Origin: JAGVPT01 sp964439265
Lineage (GTDB): Bacteria > Bacteroidota > Ignavibacteria > UBA10030 > UBA8401
NCBI GenBank assembly: GCA_964439265.1
Contig: CAYTOA010000034.1
Location: forward strand, 1 to 43,901
Direction of reading: 5' to 3'
Length of the DNA: 43,901 nt
Part shown: positions 9,901 through 15,570 of the stretch, piece by piece
How the letters are laid out: the number at the start of each line of letters is the position of its first letter
How positions within the stretch are numbered: the stretch's first letter is position 1
Translations under genes and position numbers: made by a program
The notes under the pieces: model-generated
Told to the model about the DNA's origin: nothing
The model's input: only the letters and a program-made list of their open reading frames with translations
Databases searched by the model: none

Positions 9901-11455
9901 TCTTAAAAAAATCCTCAAACAACGATATATAGCTCGTATCGACAAAATAGTGGTCGGTATTATAATTGTATGCATGCAGCGTGAAATCTGTTTCCGAGCT
10001 GCCGCCCGTGATATTCTTTTCCTGTATCTGCCCTTTCTTTTGAGATGCAAGGCCGGTCAGCTTTAATGGACCAAGTTGGAAGACCGCTTTTATTCCGAAC
10101 AGGGCCGAACTGCTGGAAATAAACGAGGAATTTGTTGCCAGCGAAACGTTGCCGGCCTCCACGCTCTGAACGATCTCATCGTCGTACCCGGTATACTTGA
10201 TCTTCAGCTGGTTCTCATATTCGAACGTGCGCTGCGTGTTCCAGTCGGCAAGGATATTGAGCTTGTCCCCGATCGTGCCGCTCACGTTGATCTGCACTTC
10301 TTGCGAAAAGTCCGGCTGGTTCGTGGTGCTCCCGAGAGTCGACAGCGTCACCTGATCGGTGGTCGTGTTCGTAAATGCGGCGTGGATATCGACCGCGCCT
10401 GAAATATGGAGGTTGATCTTTGGCGGGCCGAAGATGCTGAAAACGGGGTTCGCCGGAATAGGGATGTCGATATTGGTGAACGAGCCAAGCACATCGCCAA
10501 GATCGTTTCTCTTTTTCCCCGCTTCAATCTTGTGCACCTGATCTTCAATGCTGCGGTTTATTTCATATTTATAGCGGAGCTTGATGTATTCGCTCAATGG
10601 GACTTTTTGAGGGATCTTTATATCCTGACCATTGACTCTTTCCCTGATGATGACATACTCGCCCGTCGAATCCAAATCGACGCTGCGGGTGATGAGCGAA
10701 GGAGGTTTGCCGAACATCGCATATGTTCGCTGGTTAAAGTACGAGACCATCGGCTCGTCAGTTCGATGGTACAGGAATTGCGCGACTCGGGCAGTGGAAT
10801 CGCGGGGGACCCTTCGTATGGAGTCTGCCCGGGCGAGCGAGTCCCTTGTCTTCTGCGGTAGACGGAGCAGCGAATCTCTTTTCATGAGGGAATCAAGGTC
10901 GATGTGTCTGAAGCCTCCTGATCCCTTCCCACTCTCCATTCTCTCCAACAAATATGCTTTTGTCGCAAGCGAATCAACGAATGAACCGTTGCGACGGAAA
11001 AAACCGAGCGGATTGAGTTGAAGAGCGACCAGGTCACTGCCTGCACGTGCATCATGAGTAATCGCAGCGGGCTTGCTTGAGTCAGTCGACGCTGCGCTCC
11101 CGGATAGTGAAGCGTTCTTGTTGCCCGAGGTATCTTTCACTGAAACATTTCGACTGACCGAGTCGGCTGGTAACGGAGGTAGTTTTACTCTGACCTTCCC
11201 GGCGGACGTATCGCGAACTTCTGGCTTGAATTTGCTCGAGTCGATGGGGGCGAGGAGAACCCGGAGTGTCGAGTTCTTCACACCAAGAGAATCGCTTTCA
11301 TGGATGAAGGGCGGGCTGGACGAATAAGGCAAGTTAAGAGAGGAGCCGGCAAAGAAAAACGGTACACTCAGGGCCGCGGCAACGGAACCCGGGTATAGGT
11401 GCCCCTTGAAAAACGAAGCGGCTCTGCGTGATATGGACGTACTTATTGGATTCAC
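3938..11455 (-). CDS. sprA: T9SS outer-membrane translocon SprA (Sov)
   Basis: SprA is the giant outer-membrane beta-barrel through which T9SS substrates leave the periplasm, working with the PorV shuttle and a plug protein. The 2505-residue size is typical, and few other bacterial barrels are this large. The sequence is rich in alternating aromatic/polar strand patterns, has the SprA N-terminal region (around VDIHAAFTNTTTDQVTLSTL near residue 355, then LNILADWNTQRTFEYENQLK near residue 400), and a middle region with GVSYGTWHYMSPP and DFEGAKKTIPF that I recognise from SprA/Sov. Residues about 1975-2048 form a charged, Gln/Ser/Ala-rich, probably disordered insert. The start is GTG at 11455 with a weak GAAG upstream; the N-terminus has a hydrophobic stretch near residues 22-40 compatible with a signal sequence. 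The downstream neighbour on the same strand is porX. Confidence 0.95.
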   Translation of the reverse strand: MNPISTSISRRAASFFKGHLYPGSVAAALSVPFFFAGSSLNLPYSSSPPFIHESDSLGVKNSTLRVLLAPIDSSKFKPEVRDTSAGKVRVKLPPLPADSVSRNVSVKDTSGNKNASLSGSAASTDSSKPAAITHDARAGSDLVALQLNPLGFFRRNGSFVDSLATKAYLLERMESGKGSGGFRHIDLDSLMKRDSLLRLPQKTRDSLARADSIRRVPRDSTARVAQFLYHRTDEPMVSYFNQRTYAMFGKPPSLITRSVDLDSTGEYVIIRERVNGQDIKIPQKVPLSEYIKLRYKYEINRSIEDQVHKIEAGKKRNDLGDVLGSFTNIDIPIPANPVFSIFGPPKINLHISGAVDIHAAFTNTTTDQVTLSTLGSTTNQPDFSQEVQINVSGTIGDKLNILADWNTQRTFEYENQLKIKYTGYDDEIVQSVEAGNVSLATNSSFISSSSALFGIKAVFQLGPLKLTGLASQKKGQIQEKNITGGSSETDFTLHAYNYNTDHYFVDTSYISLFEDFFKNKQGLADKTIIQQEVWITSQNPADPTAFQGVAYINLPFVSPSPSDTTLYSSYRAHSDTASTPGVSEVGRWQKLTLTKDYTIQPNAGYITMNRSLQDGQALAIAYRVQSGNGNHDQDKVFGTFTGSGQPSNVLVLKLIKPKKLDPQFRQSWRLLMKNIYSLGGRDIKKAGFQLNIYYNLPGQPPIDNINGTKLLQLFGFDNYKDDNSSGSDNVFDYIPPWTVDESRGEIIFQTVEPFLGTRPDTSGGRPLYGGLKEAFDNAKITIPADSFSYPEVYDTLSYAAQNNTLRDRFTIVGKTTAGSSNIINVGFNIVENSVQVLLNGQALTPNVDYTVDYIVGQIIIKNQAALVPGANLQVKYEQNDLFQLASKTLLGTRGELKLSDRTMLGFTVMNLNQQTLSEKVRLGEEPTNNTIYGLDAQTGANLDFLTKAIDALPIVSTKAKSDFTLRGEMAYMSPDPNTMKSTIGVDNGKSIAYIDDFEGAKKTIPFGVSYGTWHYMSPPAYIEGVDPSPDPSLAIADSIKMYTKARTYWYTIPNYIAQTSIWPNKSVAQADQTTSIFFVDYDPAGRGEYNYAPHLKDSLSHPLKNWGGMQRLLSSGVVDLVQENINFIEIWVKVLTPSSIDTANNRVYIDLGAINEDVIPNDPGSPGGGIHTEDDWQVPNGIINNDKDKGIDRQTDLDEYNLHHDFVENNKADFPDIANDPAGDDYVAPIVNVDYSHVNGTENNYKLQSENGRTPDADDLNHNNVLDKTNSYFEYQLNLDTTKTASGAYVNPQLVGGGANGWYQYRIPLINWKNKVGSPDFSLIEYARMWFTGYKQEVRLGIAQFDLVGNQWMELAQHDSTFSLAVVNIEDNPEYISPPGLARARDLTKPDEQVYENEQALAMNIRNLKPGDSRQAIKQFSSKPLDVFNYKELRMFVSGDHSFSGNPLGADRHAPSAKIFLRLGSDSLNYYEYREPIIGSSLLPGVFPKGGDEAGVWNPQNNIDIFFSDLAAIKQARDSAQINRVYTKPVPGGPPGSTYSVIGNPTLTNVQYISIGIENPDTIYRRIIDSATVWVNELRLIDVDNSKGRAYSVSTSLKLADIGSVSFSYTDIDPNFHQLESQFGSRTTNRNWTISSGFALDRFLPPTWVGTSLPFSYSHSEGSSAPKYLPGSDVDVSKAAQQQHDLILASGGSIQEANAAQQKLIFESQTLTTTSTYAMPTFKIVLPTNEWLIRDFFNKLAYGFSYNTSTTRSPSVEYQNQWNWNANLAYAYTTDPNDFIVPFAGFGTSYLLGGLRDVRLYYPIQTISMTYNLSRSQTHQLTRGQTDESPPDRMLSGSRSLSIGWKLSENALLNLSGTYSLNVASTLVYLETDTLGRQRDFTSILRDLFFQDQLIGFGKDISYNQNIDIQSHPRILEILGLSKYMTMTLHYGVSYRWQNNLQNGDLGKGAGWGNSISFSSDVSLKQFVETWFPAKKGGETQQGSGQSQSRSNLAGRGRGHQDDEELRDLTPPAPVPQPADSVKPQNLSAAKDSTKARDSLAAAGQGAKSKKLFSVKESLTEIARLFLKTPFLDYDKINVAFDQSNSATNGGIPGRPGFANLFGRPLFFTQAKPEYGPTAAYQLGFVSDPTSNITGIHGQSAFPYFGFSTNSGLRADSGLFNDSYTQDNKITLRTSRDLWTGARIDLNWSIDWKYSRNETIQSDALGQSTVTSVATSGSIERSFFTLPPTFIFSAFKSGITEVSKEFAALEDNTADTRTNDAKLSSAFENGFETLPLFKRLLGEFMPRFNYAFHWEGLEQLSLFKNFATRVSLDHAYTSTYQTTYHGDLSGGDQIVDAQHIGYGFAPLLGLSMTFKEFLKGNITATVRYGTTTSYDLVPSAQNIVENDDKEISITGSFGRTGFEIPFFGLSLSNDIDISLNYTYSNNARQTFTALPAGTGSGLDGGVPGEGSSRSVTEPRIRYVLSSRVTASLFYRYTKVSPDAGGSTIPGSTTNEGGLDVHIAIQ

Positions 11456-11570
11456 TACTTCAAATAGAGATAACAGTCAATTGCCTGGGGGCATTTGCTC
11501 AACACGGACAGGAATTCGTTCGTAACGAGCGTTTATTGATCAGGTAGCAACTATCCGCTGACTGTTCTCC

Positions 11571-11576
11571 ATTATA
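11571..11576 (-). promoter_or_regulatory. Possible -10 box for sprA
   Basis: A perfect TATAAT on the minus strand would start transcription near 11564, leaving a leader of about 110 bases before the sprA GTG. The -35 position, 17 bases upstream, reads TACCAT and is a poor match, so the call rests on the -10 box alone. Confidence 0.3.
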
Positions 11577-11693
11577 TGATGGGACACTAACGAATGGTAC
11601 ATTAAAGTAGAAAAAAGCCGAAAGAATTGCAAGCAATCTCAATTATCGGTCGTGTTACAGTTTCAGCTCCGCCGCATTTGGCGGAAGGGTTTT

Positions 11694-11721
11694 TCTCGTT
11701 CCCAATCTCCGATTGGGAACG
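11694..11721 (-). repeat. REP-like palindromic unit, copy 1
   Basis: Read on the minus strand, the unit is CGTTCCCAATC, loop GGA, GATTGGGAACG, then AGA. The 11-base stem is perfect. All 28 bases are identical to copy 3 at 40984-41011, nearly 30 kb away, on the opposite strand. Confidence 0.85.
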
Positions 11722-11772
11722 CTGTGATCCTGCCGCTCGATGTCTTCAGACGAAAAGACGAGACATGCAAGT

Positions 11773-11800
11773 CGCTCCCAAACAGAGTTTGGGAGCGAGA
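11773..11800 (+). repeat. REP-like palindromic unit, copy 2
   Basis: The unit is CGCTCCCAAAC, loop AGA, GTTTGGGAGCG, then AGA. The stem is a perfect 11 bases and differs from copies 1 and 3 by two base pairs changed on both sides (T-A to C-G and T-A to A-T), so pairing is preserved by compensatory change. It points away from copy 1. Confidence 0.8.
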
Positions 11801-11973
11801 ATGGAAATTCTCAAACTGTAACACTACCCAATTTTTCGCGACTTCACGCTCGGCAGTCAAATCCCCTCACAGTGCATTGTTTAGGAGCAATTGAGCATAC
11901 GTGATATATCCGACGAGAGATCCGTAGCTTCTCAGTATTACTCGACGTGGAAGTTTCTTTCTTCGATTAGACG

Positions 11974-12002
11974 TTGATAGGAACAGCCGCTCTTTGTATA
12001 TT
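11974..12002 (+). promoter_or_regulatory. Candidate lptF promoter, possibly leaderless
   Basis: TTGATA at 11974-11979 is followed by a 17-base spacer and TATATT at 11997-12002, a near-consensus sigma-70 type promoter. The lptF ATG is at 12008, only five bases after the -10 box, so the transcript would begin at or next to the start codon. There is no Shine-Dalgarno sequence, which agrees with leaderless translation. Confidence 0.5.
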
Positions 12003-12007
12003 GCATC

Positions 12008-13372
12008 ATGATTCTCTTCCGCCATATCCTCCGAGCACACTTTGCACCGTTCCTCGGTTCTTTCATTGTACTCATGTTTCTGTTTGTTCTTCAATTCATA
12101 ATGAAGTTCATGGACCAGCTTGCCGGCAAAGGGTTAAGCGCCGCGGTCATCGTTGAACTCATGGTGCTCAACCTCGCATGGATCGTTGTGCTCGCCGTTC
12201 CGATGGCCGTCCTGGTCGCAACGCTCATGGCCTTCGGCGGACTCTCTGCGAACAGTGAAATCACTGCCATGAAAGCCAGCGGCGTAAGTCTGTACCGGAT
12301 GATGTTTCCCGTCCTCATTGTTTCCGGATTCCTGACATACCTTATGGTTCAGTTCGACAACAAAGTTCTCCCCGAAGCCAACCACCGGCTGAAAACGCTT
12401 ACGATGGATATCCGCCGTAAAAAACCGACATTCACGCTTGTCCCCGGGTTGTTCTCGCAGGATATGCCCGGATACAGCATGCTCGTTCGGAAGACATTTG
12501 CAGAATCGAACAATCTCGAGGGAGTGATCATTTATGACTTCACAAACCCTAACAAGAACGTTGTGATAACCGCAAAGCGCGGAATGCTTTCCTTTTCCTC
12601 CGATTATCGCCGCCTCATCATGGACCTGTACGACGGCGAGATCCATGAACTCACGACGACCGATAACATGTCGTACCGCAATATTGTATTTCATCGCCAG
12701 GTGCTCACAACGCAAGCCGAAGGGTTTGACTTCGAGCGCTCCGGTGAAAACACTTTCATTCGGGGCAACCGGGAACTGAGCGCCGGCGAAATGTTGTACA
12801 TTGTCGACAGCCTGGAAGAGCAGGCCTCCGCATCGCGCAGGCGGATCAACGCTCTTACCGACGGCCTCCAGCAGAAATTGTTCACCGGCTCCATTGCTCA
12901 GAAATCGGATTCCTATGCCTCCTGGAGGGCGATCGAACCCTTCACCAATATCACGAGCCAGTTGATGATGCTTCGCAACGCGATCGACGGCGAGCTTGCG
13001 AACTATTCTTATATCGACCGGACCATGAAACAGTACTGGGTGGAGATCCACAAAAAATATTCCATTCCCGTCGCATGTTTCGTCTTCGTCCTCGTCGGCG
13101 CGCCGCTCGGCGTCATGTCGCGACGCGGCGGGTTCGGCGTCGCCGCTTCGTTGAGCCTCGGATTTTTTCTCCTGTACTGGGCATCGCTCATCGGCGGAGA
13201 AAAACTTGCCGACAGAGAACTTATCGAACCATGGCTCGGAATGTGGATCGCGAACATCGTCATCGGCGTGCTCGGGGTTGTTCTCACGTACCGCATCGCA
13301 AAAGAGAACGTCGAATTGCGGTTCGACTGGATCAAACGGCTCGTGCCGCACCGGCTCCGCAATACACTGTAA
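12008..13372 (+). CDS. lptF: LptF/LptG-family LPS export permease (first of pair)
   Basis: This is a YjgP/YjgQ-type inner-membrane permease of the Lpt machine that extracts lipopolysaccharide from the inner membrane and feeds it to the LptC-A-D bridge. The 454-residue protein has three N-terminal membrane helices (about residues 15-35, 55-80, 98-115), a periplasmic beta-jellyroll-like region (about 120-230), and three C-terminal helices (about 345-440). The motif ITAMKASGVSLYRM near residue 95 is the conserved coupling segment of the family. A helical insert of about 90 residues (255-345) precedes the last helices. The assignment as LptF rather than LptG is by gene order only. The ATPase LptB is not in the window. 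The next permease starts 24 bases downstream. Confidence 0.88.
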   Translation: MILFRHILRAHFAPFLGSFIVLMFLFVLQFIMKFMDQLAGKGLSAAVIVELMVLNLAWIVVLAVPMAVLVATLMAFGGLSANSEITAMKASGVSLYRMMFPVLIVSGFLTYLMVQFDNKVLPEANHRLKTLTMDIRRKKPTFTLVPGLFSQDMPGYSMLVRKTFAESNNLEGVIIYDFTNPNKNVVITAKRGMLSFSSDYRRLIMDLYDGEIHELTTTDNMSYRNIVFHRQVLTTQAEGFDFERSGENTFIRGNRELSAGEMLYIVDSLEEQASASRRRINALTDGLQQKLFTGSIAQKSDSYASWRAIEPFTNITSQLMMLRNAIDGELANYSYIDRTMKQYWVEIHKKYSIPVACFVFVLVGAPLGVMSRRGGFGVAASLSLGFFLLYWASLIGGEKLADRELIEPWLGMWIANIVIGVLGVVLTYRIAKENVELRFDWIKRLVPHRLRNTL

Positions 13373-13396
13373 CAGTTCTTTACTCTCAGACCATAC

Positions 13397-14482
13397 ATGA
13401 AGCTTCTGGACCGGTATATCGTCAGGCAATTCCTTCTCACGGCGCTCTTCGGCATCATAGCGTTCACGGTCATATTCATCGTGATCGACTTGATGGAGAA
13501 GCTGGACGATTTTCTCGACCGTAAGGCGGAAGCGATGATCATCGTCCAGTACTACATCGCGTTCACGCCGGAGATGATAAAGCTCATGACGCCCGTTGCA
13601 ATTCTGCTTTCCAGTCTCTTCACGACGGGGAAACTGTCGAACAACAACGAACTGACGGCAATGAAATCGAGCGGCGTGAGTATGTACCGCTTCATGGCTC
13701 CCATGTTGATCTTTGCACTCATTATCAGCGTGGCCTCGGTATACTTCAACGGCTGGATTGTTCCCTATGCGAACCAGCGAAAATTCAATATTGAACGAGT
13801 CTATCTTCAACGCAACTACGAATCGACCGCCCGCTCAAATATCTATATCCAGGATGGCATGAGACGGATCGTTTCCATCAATTTTTTCGACCGCGCAACC
13901 AATCTTGGCGGACGAACTTCGATCCAGGACTTCAGCGATTCCAATCTCATCAGCATCTCGCAGCGGATCGATGCGCGACAGATCCGATGGGACACGGCCT
14001 CGGGAAAGTGGACCCTGATCGGCGTCACCGAACGGACCTTCAACCATAATGAAGAAAAAATGAGTACGGCGGACCGGCTCATTATGGATACGCTCCATTT
14101 TGCACCAGCCGACATCGTCAAGAAAGAAGAAAATCCGGACGAGATGAATTATTTCGAGCTGCGGAAATTTATCGAACGGCAGCAGCGGACAGGAACCGAT
14201 GTCGCCCGTCTGCAGGTCGATTTCTATAGCAAGGTGTCATTCCCGTTTGCGAGTTTCATTGTAGTTTTGTTTGGCGTCCCCTTCTCGTTCGGGAAGCGCC
14301 GTGGCGGTTTAGCGGTACAGTTCGGAATTTCAGTGGCAATCTGTTTCATCTATTTGATCTTCATGAAAACCAGCCAGGTGTTCGGATACAACGGAGACCT
14401 CGAGCCGCTGCTCACGGCATGGCTCGCAAACCTGATCTTCCTGGTCGGCGGAATCGTGAACATCTTCCGGATTCAAAAATAA
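13397..14482 (+). CDS. lptG: LptF/LptG-family LPS export permease (second of pair)
   Basis: This is the second half of the heterodimeric permease pair. The 361-residue product starts MKLLDRYIVRQFLLTALFG, a typical LptG-like N-terminus, with three early membrane helices, the coupling motif LTAMKSSGVSMYRF near residue 92 (closely matching the paralogue upstream), a periplasmic beta-rich domain (about 125-250) and three C-terminal helices starting near FPFASFIVVLFGVPFSF at residue 280. It lacks the long helical insert of the preceding gene. It is 24 bases downstream of lptF and shares its operon; the operon ends at a strong inverted repeat at 14487-14570. Confidence 0.88.
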   Translation: MKLLDRYIVRQFLLTALFGIIAFTVIFIVIDLMEKLDDFLDRKAEAMIIVQYYIAFTPEMIKLMTPVAILLSSLFTTGKLSNNNELTAMKSSGVSMYRFMAPMLIFALIISVASVYFNGWIVPYANQRKFNIERVYLQRNYESTARSNIYIQDGMRRIVSINFFDRATNLGGRTSIQDFSDSNLISISQRIDARQIRWDTASGKWTLIGVTERTFNHNEEKMSTADRLIMDTLHFAPADIVKKEENPDEMNYFELRKFIERQQRTGTDVARLQVDFYSKVSFPFASFIVVLFGVPFSFGKRRGGLAVQFGISVAICFIYLIFMKTSQVFGYNGDLEPLLTAWLANLIFLVGGIVNIFRIQK

Positions 14483-14486
14483 AAAT

Positions 14487-14570
14487 CCACGAAGAGCACG
14501 AAAAGACACGAAGGATTAAAATAAATATCTGAAGACAGATGTCCTTCGTGGTTCTTCGTGTCCTCCGCGG
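14487..14570. terminator. Long imperfect hairpin between convergent genes
   Basis: Arms at 14487-14515 (CCACGAAGAGCACGAA...) and 14542-14570 are imperfect reverse complements over 29 bases, with a 26-base loop. It lies directly after lptG and before the end of the convergent DUF5683-like gene, so it could end transcription from both sides. There is no clean T-tract. The CACGAAG-type sequence also resembles dispersed repeats, so it may be a repeat used as a terminator. Confidence 0.55.
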
Positions 14571-14576
14571 ACAATG

Positions 14577-15479
14577 CTACAAGCTTACCTTCACGGTCAG
14601 CTCCGTTACAAGCGCCACTTCTCCCCCGCCGACATCCTGGAAACGCATTCCCATCGAAGAGGTGACCTCTTTATTGTAGTTTGAGGTCGACCAGGCTGCA
14701 TCAAGAGCGCTGATGACGTGATTCGTCACTACCAATATCGTGGCCAGCCCGGCAGTATAATAATAGTCGTTAGCCTTCCCCCGATTGTGTGCATAGTCAA
14801 GCATCTGCTGGGGTATATACGTAAGGGTGTACCCGTCGTCGCCGTATCGAGTACCATCGGGCCCAACGTAGGTATCCCATCCGTACTTGAACTGAGAGTA
14901 CTTTCCGATCAATTCATAATACTGTTGGGTATTGTATACCGGCAATTCATGCGAGAAGCCAACCTTGTGAGGGAGCGATTCCCAATCATTAATTTGGTTG
15001 AAGTCGACTCTCTGCCATGAAGGGAGAGAAGTATTGGGGTTGATGGTGATAGTGGGATACGTCGTCCCGGGCACTTCGTAGTTCGCGCCATTCTGGTTGA
15101 TCCATATCGCGTAATCGACCGCACTCCAGTGCTGGTTTGCATACGCTTGAAATTCGGAAGTCTTGCTGTTTCCTTTATTGTTGTACACGATCGCAGCGGT
15201 GAGCGCGGCAACTTCGACCGCGAAAAAGATTCCGCTCTTGAGGTAGCGGTCGGAATACAACTGACCGGCGCCCGGAATGAGGAGCGACATTGCCCCGCCG
15301 AGCAGCGGGTGTTTCAACTTCGACAGATCGACCTGATTTTGGGACATGACGCTCCCCGGTTGAGGGAGGGAATCCATAGGTGAAACGGCGACAATATCCA
15401 TCCTCGCGTTCCCGGTGAGTGAATTACCGCCGGCGAAAGCTGCGAACGGAAATAAGAGAGCAACAAGGAACGATTTCAT
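14577..15479 (-). CDS. DUF5683-like envelope protein, function unknown
   Basis: The 300-residue product starts MKSFLVALLFPFAAFAG, a clean signal peptide with cleavage near residue 17. A Shine-Dalgarno AAGGAGT lies nine bases before the ATG at 15479; the frame stays open to 15521 but the extra 14 residues are unlikely. Near residue 55 the segment HPLLGGAMSLLIPGAGQLYSDRYLKSG followed by a hydrophobic stretch is the pattern of DUF5683-type proteins (small membrane-associated proteins common in the FCB group). The rest is aromatic- and Asn-rich. It is the last gene of the porU-porV cluster, 91 bases after the gene upstream. Role unknown; an accessory function in the outer membrane or T9SS is inferred from position only. 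Confidence 0.6.
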   Translation of the reverse strand: MKSFLVALLFPFAAFAGGNSLTGNARMDIVAVSPMDSLPQPGSVMSQNQVDLSKLKHPLLGGAMSLLIPGAGQLYSDRYLKSGIFFAVEVAALTAAIVYNNKGNSKTSEFQAYANQHWSAVDYAIWINQNGANYEVPGTTYPTITINPNTSLPSWQRVDFNQINDWESLPHKVGFSHELPVYNTQQYYELIGKYSQFKYGWDTYVGPDGTRYGDDGYTLTYIPQQMLDYAHNRGKANDYYYTAGLATILVVTNHVISALDAAWSTSNYNKEVTSSMGMRFQDVGGGEVALVTELTVKVSL

Positions 15480-15570
15480 ATGCGTAGCACTCCTTAAAAA
15501 AATGATCCCGGTATTACCCATTTACTGCTCAAGCATCTCTCCTGCACCGATTCAACCTCGGGCGCAATCA

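Larger units (their letters stand above)
11652..11824. repeat. 173-base inverted-repeat element (BIME/MITE-like)
   Basis: The element is bounded by a perfect 12-base inverted repeat, GTGTTACAGTTT at 11652-11663 and AAACTGTAACAC at 11813-11824. Inside are two 28-base palindromic units in opposite orientation (11694-11721 and 11773-11800) plus smaller hairpins: TCCGCC/GGCGGA at about 11668-11684, and GAGAAT/ATTCTC just before the right end. There is no coding capacity. It resembles a bacterial interspersed mosaic element or a miniature transposon; no target-site duplication is obvious. Confidence 0.65.
11456..12007. other. Non-coding gap between sprA and lptF
   Basis: These 552 bases separate two divergently transcribed genes. 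They hold the candidate sprA -10 box, an inverted-repeat element (11652-11824) with two REP-like palindromes, and the lptF promoter candidate. Short open frames of 60-80 codons here run through the palindromes on both strands and show no recognisable protein character, so no gene is called. Confidence 0.7.

Noticed and set aside
12134..13810. 558-codon open frame on the minus strand opposite lptF and lptG
   Set aside because: It spans two membrane-protein genes in antisense; its His-, Asp-, Glu- and Arg-rich composition is what results from reading hydrophobic codons on the opposite strand. It has no recognisable domain, and both sense genes are clear.
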